Positions 37,384-44,797 of a stretch of 64,000 nucleotides of DNA are shown here, piece after piece. Within the stretch, counting starts at the first letter, position 1; the number at the start of each line of letters is the position of its first letter. Made by a program: the position numbers and the translations under genes. This DNA comes from Heliorestis convoluta (GTDB taxonomy: Bacteria; Bacillota; Desulfitobacteriia; Heliobacteriales; Heliobacteriaceae): contig NZ_CP045875.1 of assembly GCF_009649955.1 (NCBI RefSeq), positions 2,399,501-2,463,500 on the forward strand, written 5' to 3'. Below the pieces are notes generated by a model. The model was not told where the DNA came from and did not search any database. It worked only from the letters and a program-made list of their open reading frames with translations.

Positions 37384-37429
37384 GTTAGCCCTTCCTGCCC
37401 TCGCCAACCCCGGTAGTAAAAGGCTTTAT

Positions 37430-37716
37430 TGTCAGAATTGTTGCGGCTTCTGTGTATGAAGTAGAGCAGGAAAATGTCATGAAAAGTAGAATAAATAGTT
37501 TAGAAACTTAATAACTCCGAACTGGTTTGCCTACACTTCTTTCTTGGAAGCAGGGCTTGCCAGTCTATAGGGTCAGCGAGGAAACTTTCTGGCCTCCCAG
37601 GGTGGAAAGGAGACAGGTGAGCTAGGGACAAAAGGTCAATCCACCGCTTTGTGTGATTGTCCTTTTTTATTTTTTGTTTTTATGTCGATCAAGAAAGGGA
37701 AAGGTGGTCGTTCTGC
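37430..37716 (+). promoter_or_regulatory. Structured leader with attenuator-like hairpin upstream of tupB
   Basis: About 285 bp without a gene. The last part (about 37639-37672) can form a hairpin GGTCAATC/GATTGTCC, or GGACAA/TTGTCC, that runs directly into TTTTTTATTTTTT. This is a terminator-like structure placed before the tupB start rather than after a gene. Upstream sequence (about 37550-37640) is purine-rich with several GC blocks, such as GGCCTCCCAGGGTGG and GGAGACAGG. The arrangement suggests transcription attenuation, possibly a metal-cofactor or oxyanion riboswitch, but I cannot match it to a known class. Confidence 0.45.
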
Positions 37717-38415
37717 TTGGAGCTCATCTGGCAAGGAATTGTAGAAGCTTTCTGGATATTTGTTACTTTCGATACTGAAGTTTTTGGTATTACCTTGCGA
37801 AGCCTGCAAATTTCCACAATAGCTACACTTTTGGCACTCCTGACAGGTGTACCCTTGGGGCTTTACCTGGCTCTTCGAAAATTTCCTGGACGTAAAATTT
37901 TAATTAGCCTCGTAAATACAGGGATGGCCTTTCCGCCCGTAGCCATTGGTTTGTGGGTGAGTATTTTCTTATGGCGCAGTGGTCCCTTGGGTCACTTGGA
38001 GCTTATCTATACACCGACGGCATTGATTATCGGCCAATTTGTAATCGCTTTTCCCATGGTGACCGGTTTTACCATTGCCGGGATTCAGCAACTGAATCCG
38101 AAGCTTCATTTGCAGATTTGGTCACTCGGTGCTTCGAGGTGGCAGTATTTATGGGCTATCATCAGAGAAACAAAGTTGCCTCTTATTGCTGCTATCATTG
38201 CTGGTTTTGGTGCTGTGATCTCGGAAGTAGGCGCTTCTATGATGGTGGGCGGCAATATTAAAGATTCAACAAGAGTGTTGACAACTGCAACGGTACTTGA
38301 AGTGGCTCGAGGCAACTTTGGTCGTGCCATGGCCTTGACGATAATCTTGATGACCATTGCCTATATAGTTACTTTGTTGCTTACATTACTTCAACAGCGG
38401 GAGCGACGATCATGA
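37717..38415 (+). CDS. tupB: Tungstate-type ABC transporter permease TupB
   Basis: A 232-residue permease with five or six membrane helices and the ABC permease EAA-like loop around LGASRWQYLWAIIRETKLP. The ending EVGASMMVGGNI followed by TRVLTTATVLE is characteristic of TupB-type tungstate permeases. The open frame reaches 37657, but TTG 37717 lies 9 bases after aggtgg and gives the family start (LELIWQGIVEAF). It overlaps tupC by 4 bp (ATGA). The periplasmic binding protein gene tupA, which normally leads this operon, is not present here. Tungsten or molybdenum specificity is inferred from family only. Confidence 0.87.
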   Translation: MELIWQGIVEAFWIFVTFDTEVFGITLRSLQISTIATLLALLTGVPLGLYLALRKFPGRKILISLVNTGMAFPPVAIGLWVSIFLWRSGPLGHLELIYTPTALIIGQFVIAFPMVTGFTIAGIQQLNPKLHLQIWSLGASRWQYLWAIIRETKLPLIAAIIAGFGAVISEVGASMMVGGNIKDSTRVLTTATVLEVARGNFGRAMALTIILMTIAYIVTLLLTLLQQRERRS

Positions 38416-39500
38416 TAGTGGCGAAAAAAAGTCTTCTGGAGGTAGAGAACCTCACCTGGATAAAGGATGGAAAGAAGATTCTCGACATTCCAGCAATGCA
38501 GATTGATCAAGGCGATCATATTGCTTTAATTGGGTCTAATGGCTCGGGAAAAAGCAGCTTGCTAAAGCTGTTGAGTTTTCTAGAAAAACCAACAACAGGG
38601 GAAGTGCTTCTACGAAGTGTCAATCGTAAAAGTTCGATGATAGAAAAAAGACGCAAAATCGCTGTCGTCTTCCAAGAACCCTTGTTGTTGAACCTCTCTG
38701 TGTACGACAATATTGCCTACGGCCTCAAAATCAGAGGAAGAAAAAAAGGTAGGGAAGCGATTGTAGAAGAGTGGATGGAAAGGTTGAAAATCGGTCACTT
38801 AAAAGAGCGATATCCCCGTCATTTGTCTGGCGGAGAAGCACAAAGAGTAAGTATTGCTCGAGCTATGGCTTTGGAGCCGGAACTTCTTTTTTTGGATGAG
38901 CCTTTTAGTGCTCTTGATGCGCCAACAAAAAATCAATTGTTAGAGGATATTTCCTTGATTATAAAGAAAAGTAATATGACCACTCTTTTTATTACCCATG
39001 ATTTTTCGGAAATTCCTTTTTTGGCGGACAAAATTTTTGTGCTTGCCGATGGTCAAATGGTTCAAAAGGGCACAGTGGAAGAGATTTTTTACCGTCCTTC
39101 TTGTAGCGCTGTCGCTGCTCTAGTCGGAGCTGACAATGAGTGGTCAGGAAGGATTGAGAAGCGATGTGAACGGGAAAAGCAGATCCTAATCAAGCTCGAT
39201 CAGGGTATCAAGATGAAGGTGCCTTTTACTGAAGCGTACCAATTTTTCGCGGAAGGTCAAACTGTCACCGTGTTTGCTCGCTCTGACGATCTCTCCTGGG
39301 GGAGGGGGGCTTGTAACAATTATGAGGGTTTTGTGAGTAAAGTAGCTCCTTACGGATGGCATTACAAGGTAACCGTAAATTGCGCCATTCCTGTCACTGT
39401 CGTTATGGATAAGCATACTTTTTTGCAGCGCAAACCTGAAATTGGTGACAAAGCAGAGGTGCACATTCTTCCGGAAAAAATTCATATGATTGGAAAGTAA
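38412..39500 (+). CDS. tupC: Tungstate/molybdate-type ABC transporter ATP-binding protein TupC
   Basis: A 362-residue ATPase that energises TupB. It shows Walker A GSNGSGKSSLL (about residues 42-52), Q-loop VVFQEP, signature LSGGEAQRVS and Walker B LLFLDEPFSALD. A C-terminal extension of about 120 residues (from about 240) resembles the TOBE/MOP-like regulatory domain seen in molybdate and tungstate transporters. The start overlaps the tupB stop as ATGA and is preceded by gggag. No binding-protein gene follows, so the system depends on a TupA encoded elsewhere. Confidence 0.87.
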   Translation: MIVAKKSLLEVENLTWIKDGKKILDIPAMQIDQGDHIALIGSNGSGKSSLLKLLSFLEKPTTGEVLLRSVNRKSSMIEKRRKIAVVFQEPLLLNLSVYDNIAYGLKIRGRKKGREAIVEEWMERLKIGHLKERYPRHLSGGEAQRVSIARAMALEPELLFLDEPFSALDAPTKNQLLEDISLIIKKSNMTTLFITHDFSEIPFLADKIFVLADGQMVQKGTVEEIFYRPSCSAVAALVGADNEWSGRIEKRCEREKQILIKLDQGIKMKVPFTEAYQFFAEGQTVTVFARSDDLSWGRGACNNYEGFVSKVAPYGWHYKVTVNCAIPVTVVMDKHTFLQRKPEIGDKAEVHILPEKIHMIGK

Positions 39501-39550
39501 CAGCGCAAGGCGGGCTGCTTTTTGTAAGGAAAGGTGGATGAGAGAAGGCA

Positions 39551-39943
39551 ATGAAAGTCAAATGGGAAGATGATCTGCTAACGGGGATTGGTATTATTGA
39601 TGATCAGCACAAAAAGCTCTTTGCACGGATTTCTTCTTTTACTGAAGCGGTAGAGCAACAGGACTATGAAGCCATTGAAGACACAGTGAACTATCTAATT
39701 GGCTATTCGATTCAGCACTTTGGTGCCGAAGAATTACTAATGATTCGAAATGGCTACGATGATTTTAAGCGTCATCGAGAAGAACACAGTTGGTTTATTA
39801 ACAAAGTCTACGATCTTCATAAAAGTCTGTTAAAGAAAGAAATATCACAAGAGCAGTTGAATGAAATGAGAGATATATTAATTAACTGGACGATTCATCA
39901 TATCAAGGTTAGTGATAAGCGGATTTTTTCTCATATACGGTAG
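39551..39943 (+). CDS. Bacteriohemerythrin
   Basis: A 130-residue hemerythrin-like protein with a di-iron oxygen-binding site in a four-helix bundle. Iron ligands can be traced: His in IDDQHKKLF, His and Glu in HFGAEELLM, two His in HREEHSWF, and His and Asp in IHHIKVSDK. Free-standing bacteriohemerythrins bind or sense oxygen, and in anaerobes are linked to aerotaxis or oxygen protection. It lies directly upstream of cheC and cheD on the same strand, which suggests a role in oxygen-related behaviour; that link is inference. The ATG is preceded by a purine-rich region (gagagaaggca). Confidence 0.9.
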   Translation: MKVKWEDDLLTGIGIIDDQHKKLFARISSFTEAVEQQDYEAIEDTVNYLIGYSIQHFGAEELLMIRNGYDDFKRHREEHSWFINKVYDLHKSLLKKEISQEQLNEMRDILINWTIHHIKVSDKRIFSHIR

Positions 39944-39971
39944 GGTGGATGCAGTACAGGGGGAGGTTAGG

Positions 39972-40625
39972 ATGAGCGATATAATAAAAGATATGGGTGC
40001 CTTTCACCTTGATGTGCTTAAAGAGATTAGCAATATTGGTTCGGGCAATGCAGCTACGGCATTGTCACAATTGTTGGGCAAGCGCGTAGGAATGCAAGTC
40101 TCTCGTGTTATGCCCATGCCTTTTCATGAAATCACAGAATATGTAGGTGGAGCAGAGAATATTATTACATCTGTATTTCTCCGTTTTGAAGGCGATATCA
40201 CCGGTAATATGTTCTACATTGTAGATCAGGAAGATGCCAAGAGGCTCGTGGAAGATCTGGCGGGACTGAAAGTGGAAGATGAGTTCTGTGAGATGTCCCT
40301 TTCTGTTCTTCAAGAGATAGGAAATATTTTATCGGGCTCTTATCTGACGGCGCTGGCTGATTTTTCTGGCTTGGAGATGAAGCCTTCTGTTCCCTCTTTG
40401 GCCATTGACATGGCTGGCGCATTGTTAAGCTACGGTCTCGTGGAGATTGGAAAAAGTAGTGACTACGCGATTATGATCGATGCAGAGATTCAGGCGGAAG
40501 GCAATGAGGTGCAACAGGCTGTTGTGAGAAAAGGCAAGACAGGCCACTTTTTCCTCTTGCCTGATCCGGAGTCTTTCGAAAAGATTTTCATGGCTTTAGG
40601 AGTTCATGGTTATGGCGGTAATTAA
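39972..40625 (+). CDS. cheC: CheY-P phosphatase CheC
   Basis: A 217-residue chemotaxis protein that dephosphorylates CheY-P and interacts with CheD. It contains the two CheC helices with catalytic Glu/Asn pairs: LKEISNIGSGNAATALSQLL (about residues 16-35) and LQEIGNILSGSYLTALADF (about residues 113-131). The second motif has Ser-Tyr where Asn-Ala is common. The frame is open from 39912, but ATG 39972 follows gggaggttagg closely and gives the normal family length. cheC overlaps cheD, as often seen in Firmicutes, and is separated from the cheRB genes at 4-6 kb by over 30 kb. Confidence 0.93.
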   Translation: MSDIIKDMGAFHLDVLKEISNIGSGNAATALSQLLGKRVGMQVSRVMPMPFHEITEYVGGAENIITSVFLRFEGDITGNMFYIVDQEDAKRLVEDLAGLKVEDEFCEMSLSVLQEIGNILSGSYLTALADFSGLEMKPSVPSLAIDMAGALLSYGLVEIGKSSDYAIMIDAEIQAEGNEVQQAVVRKGKTGHFFLLPDPESFEKIFMALGVHGYGGN

Positions 40626-41097
40626 AGTCGGCATTGCCGATTTGAATGTAGCCGTCAAACCAGACACCATCACAACGCTAGGCCTGGGTTCTTGTGTCGG
40701 TGTGACCTTCTACGATAGTAGTAAAAAAATTGCAGGGCTTGCCCATGTTATGTTGCCTTCAACAGAACTGTCTAAAGCGGCTGTCTTGAACAAAGCCAAA
40801 TTCGCTGACTCTGCTTTGCCAGAATTGCTGCGTCGAATGGTTGAGCTTGGTGCAATACCTCGACGGATTCAGGCAAAGATGGCCGGTGGAGCGCAGATGT
40901 TTAACTTTAAAGACCCATCGGGACAAAAAAGCATCGGCGATAGGAATATTGAAGCTTGCAAAGTAGCGCTGCGCAAATTGGGAATTCCCTTAGTAGCGGA
41001 GGACGTAGGGGGCAACTACGGAAGGACAATTGAGCTATTTACTGAAACAGGAATCTTGGAAGTTCGAGCCATTTCTAAAGAGATAAAACATATATAA
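40612..41097 (+). CDS. cheD: Chemoreceptor glutamine deamidase CheD
   Basis: A 161-residue enzyme that deamidates specific glutamines in chemoreceptors and stimulates CheC phosphatase activity. The catalytic Cys is in LGLGSCVGVTFYD (about residue 26) and the His in GLAHVMLP (about residue 43); the motif KMAGGAQMF is also typical. ATG 40612 lies 9 bases after aggag, better than the ATG at 40606, which leaves only three bases. It overlaps the end of cheC, so the two are coupled. The 3' end is followed by an AT-rich 200-bp region leading to pshX. Confidence 0.93.
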   Translation: MAVIKVGIADLNVAVKPDTITTLGLGSCVGVTFYDSSKKIAGLAHVMLPSTELSKAAVLNKAKFADSALPELLRRMVELGAIPRRIQAKMAGGAQMFNFKDPSGQKSIGDRNIEACKVALRKLGIPLVAEDVGGNYGRTIELFTETGILEVRAISKEIKHI

Positions 41098-41303
41098 TTC
41101 TGTCTGAAAAAAAAGGAAAGAGATAGTGATTTTTTCTACCAAATCATATACAATGATAGTGAATAGAATGTTTATATTCTGTTTGCAAAAAGGAAAACTT
41201 GGGTTCGCGTCGAATTATAATGCCTAAATCGCCATCTTCTGGTTATTACTTTTGCTTATGGCCGAAGGTGGTGCAATTTAATTATAATAGGAGGTGTTCA
41301 AGC
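41098..41303 (+). promoter_or_regulatory. Leader region of pshX
   Basis: About 205 bp, AT-rich, between cheD and pshX. TACAAT (about 41149) and TATAAT (about 41216) are possible -10 elements, but neither has a good -35 at 17 bp. A second TATAAT (about 41284) lies too close to the ribosome-binding site to be a promoter. Nothing else is evident. Confidence 0.35.
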
Positions 41304-41399
41304 ATGGAAATGTACAGCCCCATTTGGAACGTAGCTCACGTATTGGCTCTTATGTTACTTTTACTTCATATCCCTTACTACTTCGTTTTGAAAGACTAG
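41304..41399 (+). CDS. pshX: Photosystem small subunit PshX (heliobacterial reaction centre)
   Basis: A 31-residue peptide starting MEMYSPIWNVAHVLALML and ending YYFVLKD. It has one hydrophobic helix with histidines suited to bind (bacterio)chlorophyll. Size, start and helix match my memory of PshX, the small single-helix subunit that flanks the PshA homodimer in the Heliobacterium reaction-centre structure and holds bacteriochlorophyll g. The ATG at 41304 has an excellent ribosome-binding site (taggaggtg, 8 bases upstream). A longer frame begins at 41199 but is not needed. A strong terminator follows, so it is a single small transcription unit. No pshA or bch genes are in the window. Confidence 0.85.
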   Translation: MEMYSPIWNVAHVLALMLLLLHIPYYFVLKD

Positions 41400-41425
41400 T
41401 ACATGAAAAAGCTTGCTCCTTCATA

Positions 41426-41475
41426 GAAAGAGCCAGAAGAAAGGACCTTATAGTCGCTTTTCTTCTGGCTCTTTC
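41426..41475 (+). terminator. Strong terminator after pshX
   Basis: A perfect 17-bp stem (GAAAGAGCCAGAAGAAA with its complement at 41459-41475) and a 16-base loop. It lies between pshX and the convergent DUF1540 gene and may serve both. Confidence 0.8.
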
Positions 41476-41502
41476 TCATGGTAACAGTTAGGACTTTGCA
41501 AC

Positions 41503-41664
41503 TTATTTTTTTGTTGTTTTGGGAATGAAAGTTTCACAGGCTGTATCATCAGAAATACTGGTCATATGATCAGGTACTCTAGACTTAACATGGATGGTGG
41601 AAGCCTGACAGAATTCGCTTTGGTTGTAGTGACATTCTTCTACGTTGCATTTAATCATAGACAT
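41503..41664 (-). CDS. DUF1540 domain small cysteine protein
   Basis: A 53-residue protein with the DUF1540 pattern: CNVEECHYNQSEFCQASTI near the start (Cys 6, 11 and 19) and a further Cys at position 43 (DTACETF). Such proteins are frequent in spore-forming Clostridia and probably bind a metal through the cysteines; the function is not known. The start is well supported: ATG 41664 has the ribosome-binding site aggaggtgag 4 bases upstream. The gene is convergent with pshX and lies downstream of dnaX on the same strand, about 90 bp after the dnaX stop. Confidence 0.85.
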   Translation of the reverse strand: MSMIKCNVEECHYNQSEFCQASTIHVKSRVPDHMTSISDDTACETFIPKTTKK

Positions 41665-41751
41665 AAACTCACCTCCTGTCTATTCCGCTTTTATTTTGAC
41701 CTTTTTGTAAGGAATTATGTTAGCAGAAAAGATGGAAGCAGCTGCGAAAGA

Positions 41752-43566
41752 TTACTTATCTTTCAATTGATAGGTGATGGTTGCTTTCTCTAGAGGTAGA
41801 TTGTCAGTACATTCTATTTGCAGGTTCGGCTCCCCCAGTGCTTCGCGAATGACTTTTTCATTGGGAGCATATTTTGGAGGAGTTGTGTGATTTTTTGCAG
41901 GTATAAAAGGAAAAGGCACCGTATTAGAAGGTGTTCTTGTGGAACGTGACGGGTCGCTTATAGGAATCCCCTGGTTTTCATGATAGATTTGCAGTTCCAG
42001 GGTTTGTCCAAAATGTTCTGATAGAGCTTTTTGAACAGCAAGAGCAAGGTCTTTTAAACGGGGATCGTTGGGTTGATCATAGAGATTACAACTATGAAGC
42101 AAGTAAACTCTCTGTCCGCTTACTTTTTCTAGTCTCGTCTGGTTGCGCAAGATGGCTCGAAGAGGTGCTGATGACAAATTCGCTTTTGCTTTTTCGATAA
42201 TCGCAGGCCAACACTGCTGAACCTGTTCAAAAGATAAGCTTTCTGATGAACGTACCGGAGAGATGGCACTTTTTTTCGGAGGTTCTTGTTGTCGGGGAGA
42301 AGATGGTGCCAGTTGTGGAGCTTCCGTTATCAAGGAAGCGTCTGAAGCAACTGCTTGGGATGTGATTTGTCCTTGTAAACGCTTTTCTAAACTTTCGATG
42401 CGGCGACGCAACGCTTGCAACTCCATGGGATCAACCGTTGTATGGGAGGAACCTCGTTGTGGTGCCGGGCTATCTTCGGGGCGAGCAATGCGAATCAAAG
42501 CAACTTCTAAAAGCAGTCGTGGATGCGTACTCCACTTCATCTCTGACTCTGCTTTGCTAATAATTGTCAGTGCCCTTTGAATTTCTTCTATGGAGTCGCC
42601 TGTGCTTTTCGAGGAAATTATAGTAAAGACTTCTGGTGATAGATTAACCAAGCTTTGACTGTTCGGAATGGTTGCTAAAATCAAGCGATCACGATAATGT
42701 TCAAGAAGGTCCTTGGTAAGGGGGCGAATTTCTTTACCTCGATTCATCAAGTCATTCAACATCTGCAAGGCCTGGGAAAGATTTCCCTCGAACAAATGCT
42801 CACTCATTTTGTACAATGCTTCATCGCCAACAGCACCTAGTATGGTAGTTACATCTTCCGTTGTTATGGCCGCGCCTGCGAAAGAATGGGCTTGATCAAG
42901 GATACTAAGGGCGTCGCGCAGACCGCCTTCTGCTTTGCGAGCAATAAAATGAAGCGTTTCATCAGAGGTGTTGATTTGATGATGGCTACAAATCTCGCGC
43001 AGACGGGTAACGATTTGGTTTGCTTCAAGACGACGAAAATCAAAACGCTGACAACGAGACAAAATGGTTGCTGGTATTTTGTGGACTTCTGTAGTAGCTA
43101 GAATGAAAATGACCTTGTCGGGAGGCTCTTCTAATGTCTTTAACAAGGCGTTAAATGCTTCTGTTGTAAGCATATGAACTTCATCAATAATGTAAACTTT
43201 GTATGTTCCTTCTTGAGGTGCGTACTTTACTTGTTCGCGCAGCTCTCGAATTTCATCGACGCCTCGGTTGGAAGCAGCATCAATCTCTAGAACATCATGA
43301 GATGAACCACTGTTAATAGAACGACAATTGCTACATTCGTTGCAGGGCTTCTGTTTAGGCTCTATATTACTGCTACAGTTTAAGGCTTTGGCTAAAATTT
43401 TGGCTGTTGTTGTTTTCCCTGTTCCGCGAGGTCCGCAAAAAAGATAGGCATGAGCCATTCTTTGATAGACCAATGCATTTTGTAAGGTACAGCTAACATG
43501 CTCCTGGCCCACCAGTTCTTGGAACGTGCCAGGTCTCCACTCCCTGTAAAGAGCCAAATAGGCCAT
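41752..43566 (-). CDS. dnaX: DNA polymerase III subunits gamma and tau
   Basis: The clamp-loader ATPase of the replicative polymerase, 604 residues. The Walker A motif is CGPRGTGKTTTAK (about residues 44-56), the four zinc-binding cysteines are at CSSNIEPKQKPCNECSNC (about 68-85), and Walker B is YIIDEVHML. Sensor 1 lies in FILATTEVHKIPATILSRCQRF-type sequence. A less conserved C-terminal region of about 230 residues corresponds to tau. No internal A-rich slip site for a short gamma form was obvious. The ATG is preceded by aggag. The SRP RNA gene lies just upstream, as in many bacteria, but ybaB and recR point the opposite way. Confidence 0.95.
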   Translation of the reverse strand: MAYLALYREWRPGTFQELVGQEHVSCTLQNALVYQRMAHAYLFCGPRGTGKTTTAKILAKALNCSSNIEPKQKPCNECSNCRSINSGSSHDVLEIDAASNRGVDEIRELREQVKYAPQEGTYKVYIIDEVHMLTTEAFNALLKTLEEPPDKVIFILATTEVHKIPATILSRCQRFDFRRLEANQIVTRLREICSHHQINTSDETLHFIARKAEGGLRDALSILDQAHSFAGAAITTEDVTTILGAVGDEALYKMSEHLFEGNLSQALQMLNDLMNRGKEIRPLTKDLLEHYRDRLILATIPNSQSLVNLSPEVFTIISSKSTGDSIEEIQRALTIISKAESEMKWSTHPRLLLEVALIRIARPEDSPAPQRGSSHTTVDPMELQALRRRIESLEKRLQGQITSQAVASDASLITEAPQLAPSSPRQQEPPKKSAISPVRSSESLSFEQVQQCWPAIIEKAKANLSSAPLRAILRNQTRLEKVSGQRVYLLHSCNLYDQPNDPRLKDLALAVQKALSEHFGQTLELQIYHENQGIPISDPSRSTRTPSNTVPFPFIPAKNHTTPPKYAPNEKVIREALGEPNLQIECTDNLPLEKATITYQLKDK

Positions 43567-43587
43567 AACAAGTCCTCCTAGATACAG

Positions 43588-43613
43588 AAAAAAGATGGTT
43601 TATAACCATCTTT
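43588..43613 (-). terminator. Terminator between SRP RNA and dnaX
   Basis: An approximately 12-bp stem, AAAAAGATGGTT with AACCATCTTTTTT and a three-base loop, ends in T on the minus strand about 60 bp past the SRP RNA. Confidence 0.8.
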
Positions 43614-43670
43614 TTCTAAGTTACTAAAGCTATTCACTGTAGTCTTATTGGTATATACTATAATATTAAA

Positions 43671-43940
43671 GGCCGTGCGCTTTTCTTCGAAAACTGCCTT
43701 CCAGGCGTTACCTCTGCAGTTAGCTCGAGCCAGGCTACCCCACGGCACCCGAAAGGGCCTACTTACCGTTGCTTCCTTCCGGACCTGGCGGGGTTCATAG
43801 GTTTTCGTTGCGTAGGACCCAACCGTCTACACCACTTACAGAGGCCAGTCCCCACAAGACAGGCCCTCAGAAAAAGCTTCAACCCCGCTACAGCGGATTG
43901 CGAGTTACAAGGCACCGCTAACGCCCCGTCTAGCACGACC
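43671..43940 (-). ncRNA. ffs: Signal recognition particle RNA (large bacterial type)
   Basis: The RNA scaffold of the signal recognition particle, about 270 nt, the size of the Gram-positive form with an Alu domain. The diagnostic SRP54-binding apical loop is present on the minus strand as GTCCGGAAGGAAGCAACGGT (near 43775-43795). The 5' and 3' ends pair perfectly (GGTCGTGC at 43940-43933 with GCACGGCC at 43678-43671). The Alu part shows the usual GGGGCGTTAGCGGTGCC and TGTAACTCGCAATCCGCT. It has its own promoter (43968-43996), is followed by a terminator, and sits directly upstream of dnaX. Confidence 0.95.
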
Positions 43941-43967
43941 AAAGCTGGCTCAATTGATACAAGCAAT

Positions 43968-43996
43968 AGTATAGCGTGGTTCGTAGGATTTGTAAA
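43968..43996 (-). promoter_or_regulatory. Promoter of the SRP RNA gene
   Basis: On the minus strand TTTACA (43996-43991) and TATACT (43973-43968) are exactly 17 bp apart, placing the transcript start near 43960, about 20 bases before the mature RNA. Confidence 0.85.
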
Positions 43997-44077
43997 GGCG
44001 ATTCTAACTGGTTCTACTGGAAATGACTGTGCAGAGACCAGAATTCTGATCTCTGCACAAGCTTTGGCTCTGACCTT

Positions 44078-44191
44078 TTAGCGGATGGTCCAGCGGTTGC
44101 GGAAGATCCAGCGCAGTCCCAAGCGAGCAGCGTTATACATAAAGAAACCACGAACGCCCATTGGGAGAAGACGTCTAACGATACTCCACAT
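44078..44191 (-). CDS. 37-residue basic peptide, unknown
   Basis: A tiny peptide (MWSIVRRLLPMGVRGFFM at the start, WIFRNRWTIR at the end) that is strongly basic and amphipathic, with tryptophan, phenylalanine and arginine alternating; membrane association is possible. Its ATG lies two bases after the stop of the upstream small gene. Its ribosome-binding site (ggaggtgg) is inside the last codons of that gene, so translation is almost certainly coupled. I do not recognise the family. Confidence 0.65.
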   Translation of the reverse strand: MWSIVRRLLPMGVRGFFMYNAARLGLRWIFRNRWTIR

Positions 44192-44193
44192 GC

Positions 44194-44343
44194 TTAGCCA
44201 CCTCCATGGTTTGCCCTTTGACTCATTGGTGTTTCTGGAAAGTCATCTGGGTTCAAACCTTCGGCCATCTCCTGTTCTAAAGCTGTTACTTCTTGAGCTT
44301 CTAGAGGCGCACCTTTTTTCGGGCTTTGCTTGCGCTTGGCCAT
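44194..44343 (-). CDS. 49-residue hydrophilic protein, unknown
   Basis: A tiny protein with a basic start (MAKRKQSPKKGAP), an acidic middle (EAQEVTALEQEMAEGLNPDD) and a glycine-rich end whose codons form the ribosome-binding site for the next gene. The ATG is preceded by cgaggtgagc. The pair lies between the SRP RNA gene and the divergent ybaB-recR genes. The charged, low-complexity make-up recalls small spore proteins, but I cannot assign a family. Confidence 0.65.
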   Translation of the reverse strand: MAKRKQSPKKGAPLEAQEVTALEQEMAEGLNPDDFPETPMSQRANHGGG

Positions 44344-44469
44344 TTTTGCTCACCTCGTTATTATTGTGCCGAAAAAAAATAACTTTTACGCTTCCTTTTT
44401 CTTCACCTCTTTATACTTTTTGCGTATCGTGGTAAACTGTAGTGAATGAGTTTTTTAGGGGGAATCGAT

Positions 44470-44787
44470 ATGTTCGGTGGCAATATGCAAAAAATGATGA
44501 AGCAAGTGCAGAAAATGCAAACTGATATGGCCAAAATGCAAGAAGAATTGGCAGAACGTACTGTTGAATCTACAGCCGGAGGCGGGGCTATTAAGGTTGT
44601 TGTTAATGGGAAAAATGAAGTCTTATCGATTTCAATTGCGCCTGAGGCCGTCGATCCAGATGATGTAGAAATGCTGCAAGACCTTGTTTTGACAGCTGTC
44701 AATGAAGCTTTGCGGAAATCGCAAGAAATGGTGGCGCAGGAAATGTCTAAGATTACGGGTGGAGTCAAAATCCCCGGTCTCTTCTAA
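44470..44787 (+). CDS. ybaB: YbaB/EbfC family nucleoid-associated protein
   Basis: A 105-residue DNA-binding protein of the YbaB/EbfC family, which forms dimers with a tweezer-like shape. The family start [17 protein letters not shown] and the core [16 protein letters not shown]-like segment are evident. The open frame reaches 44446, but ATG 44470 is preceded by agggggaatcgat and matches the usual start, so it is chosen. The gene lies 10 bp upstream of recR in the conserved ybaB-recR pair. Confidence 0.93.
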   Translation: MFGGNMQKMMKQVQKMQTDMAKMQEELAERTVESTAGGGAIKVVVNGKNEVLSISIAPEAVDPDDVEMLQDLVLTAVNEALRKSQEMVAQEMSKITGGVKIPGLF

Positions 44788-44797
44788 ATGAAACTAT

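Noticed and set aside
37600-37625. T-box-like word (AGGGTGGAAAGG) in the tup leader
   Set aside because: The T-box consensus AGGGTGGNACCGCG is not met and tupBC are not aminoacyl or amino-acid genes.
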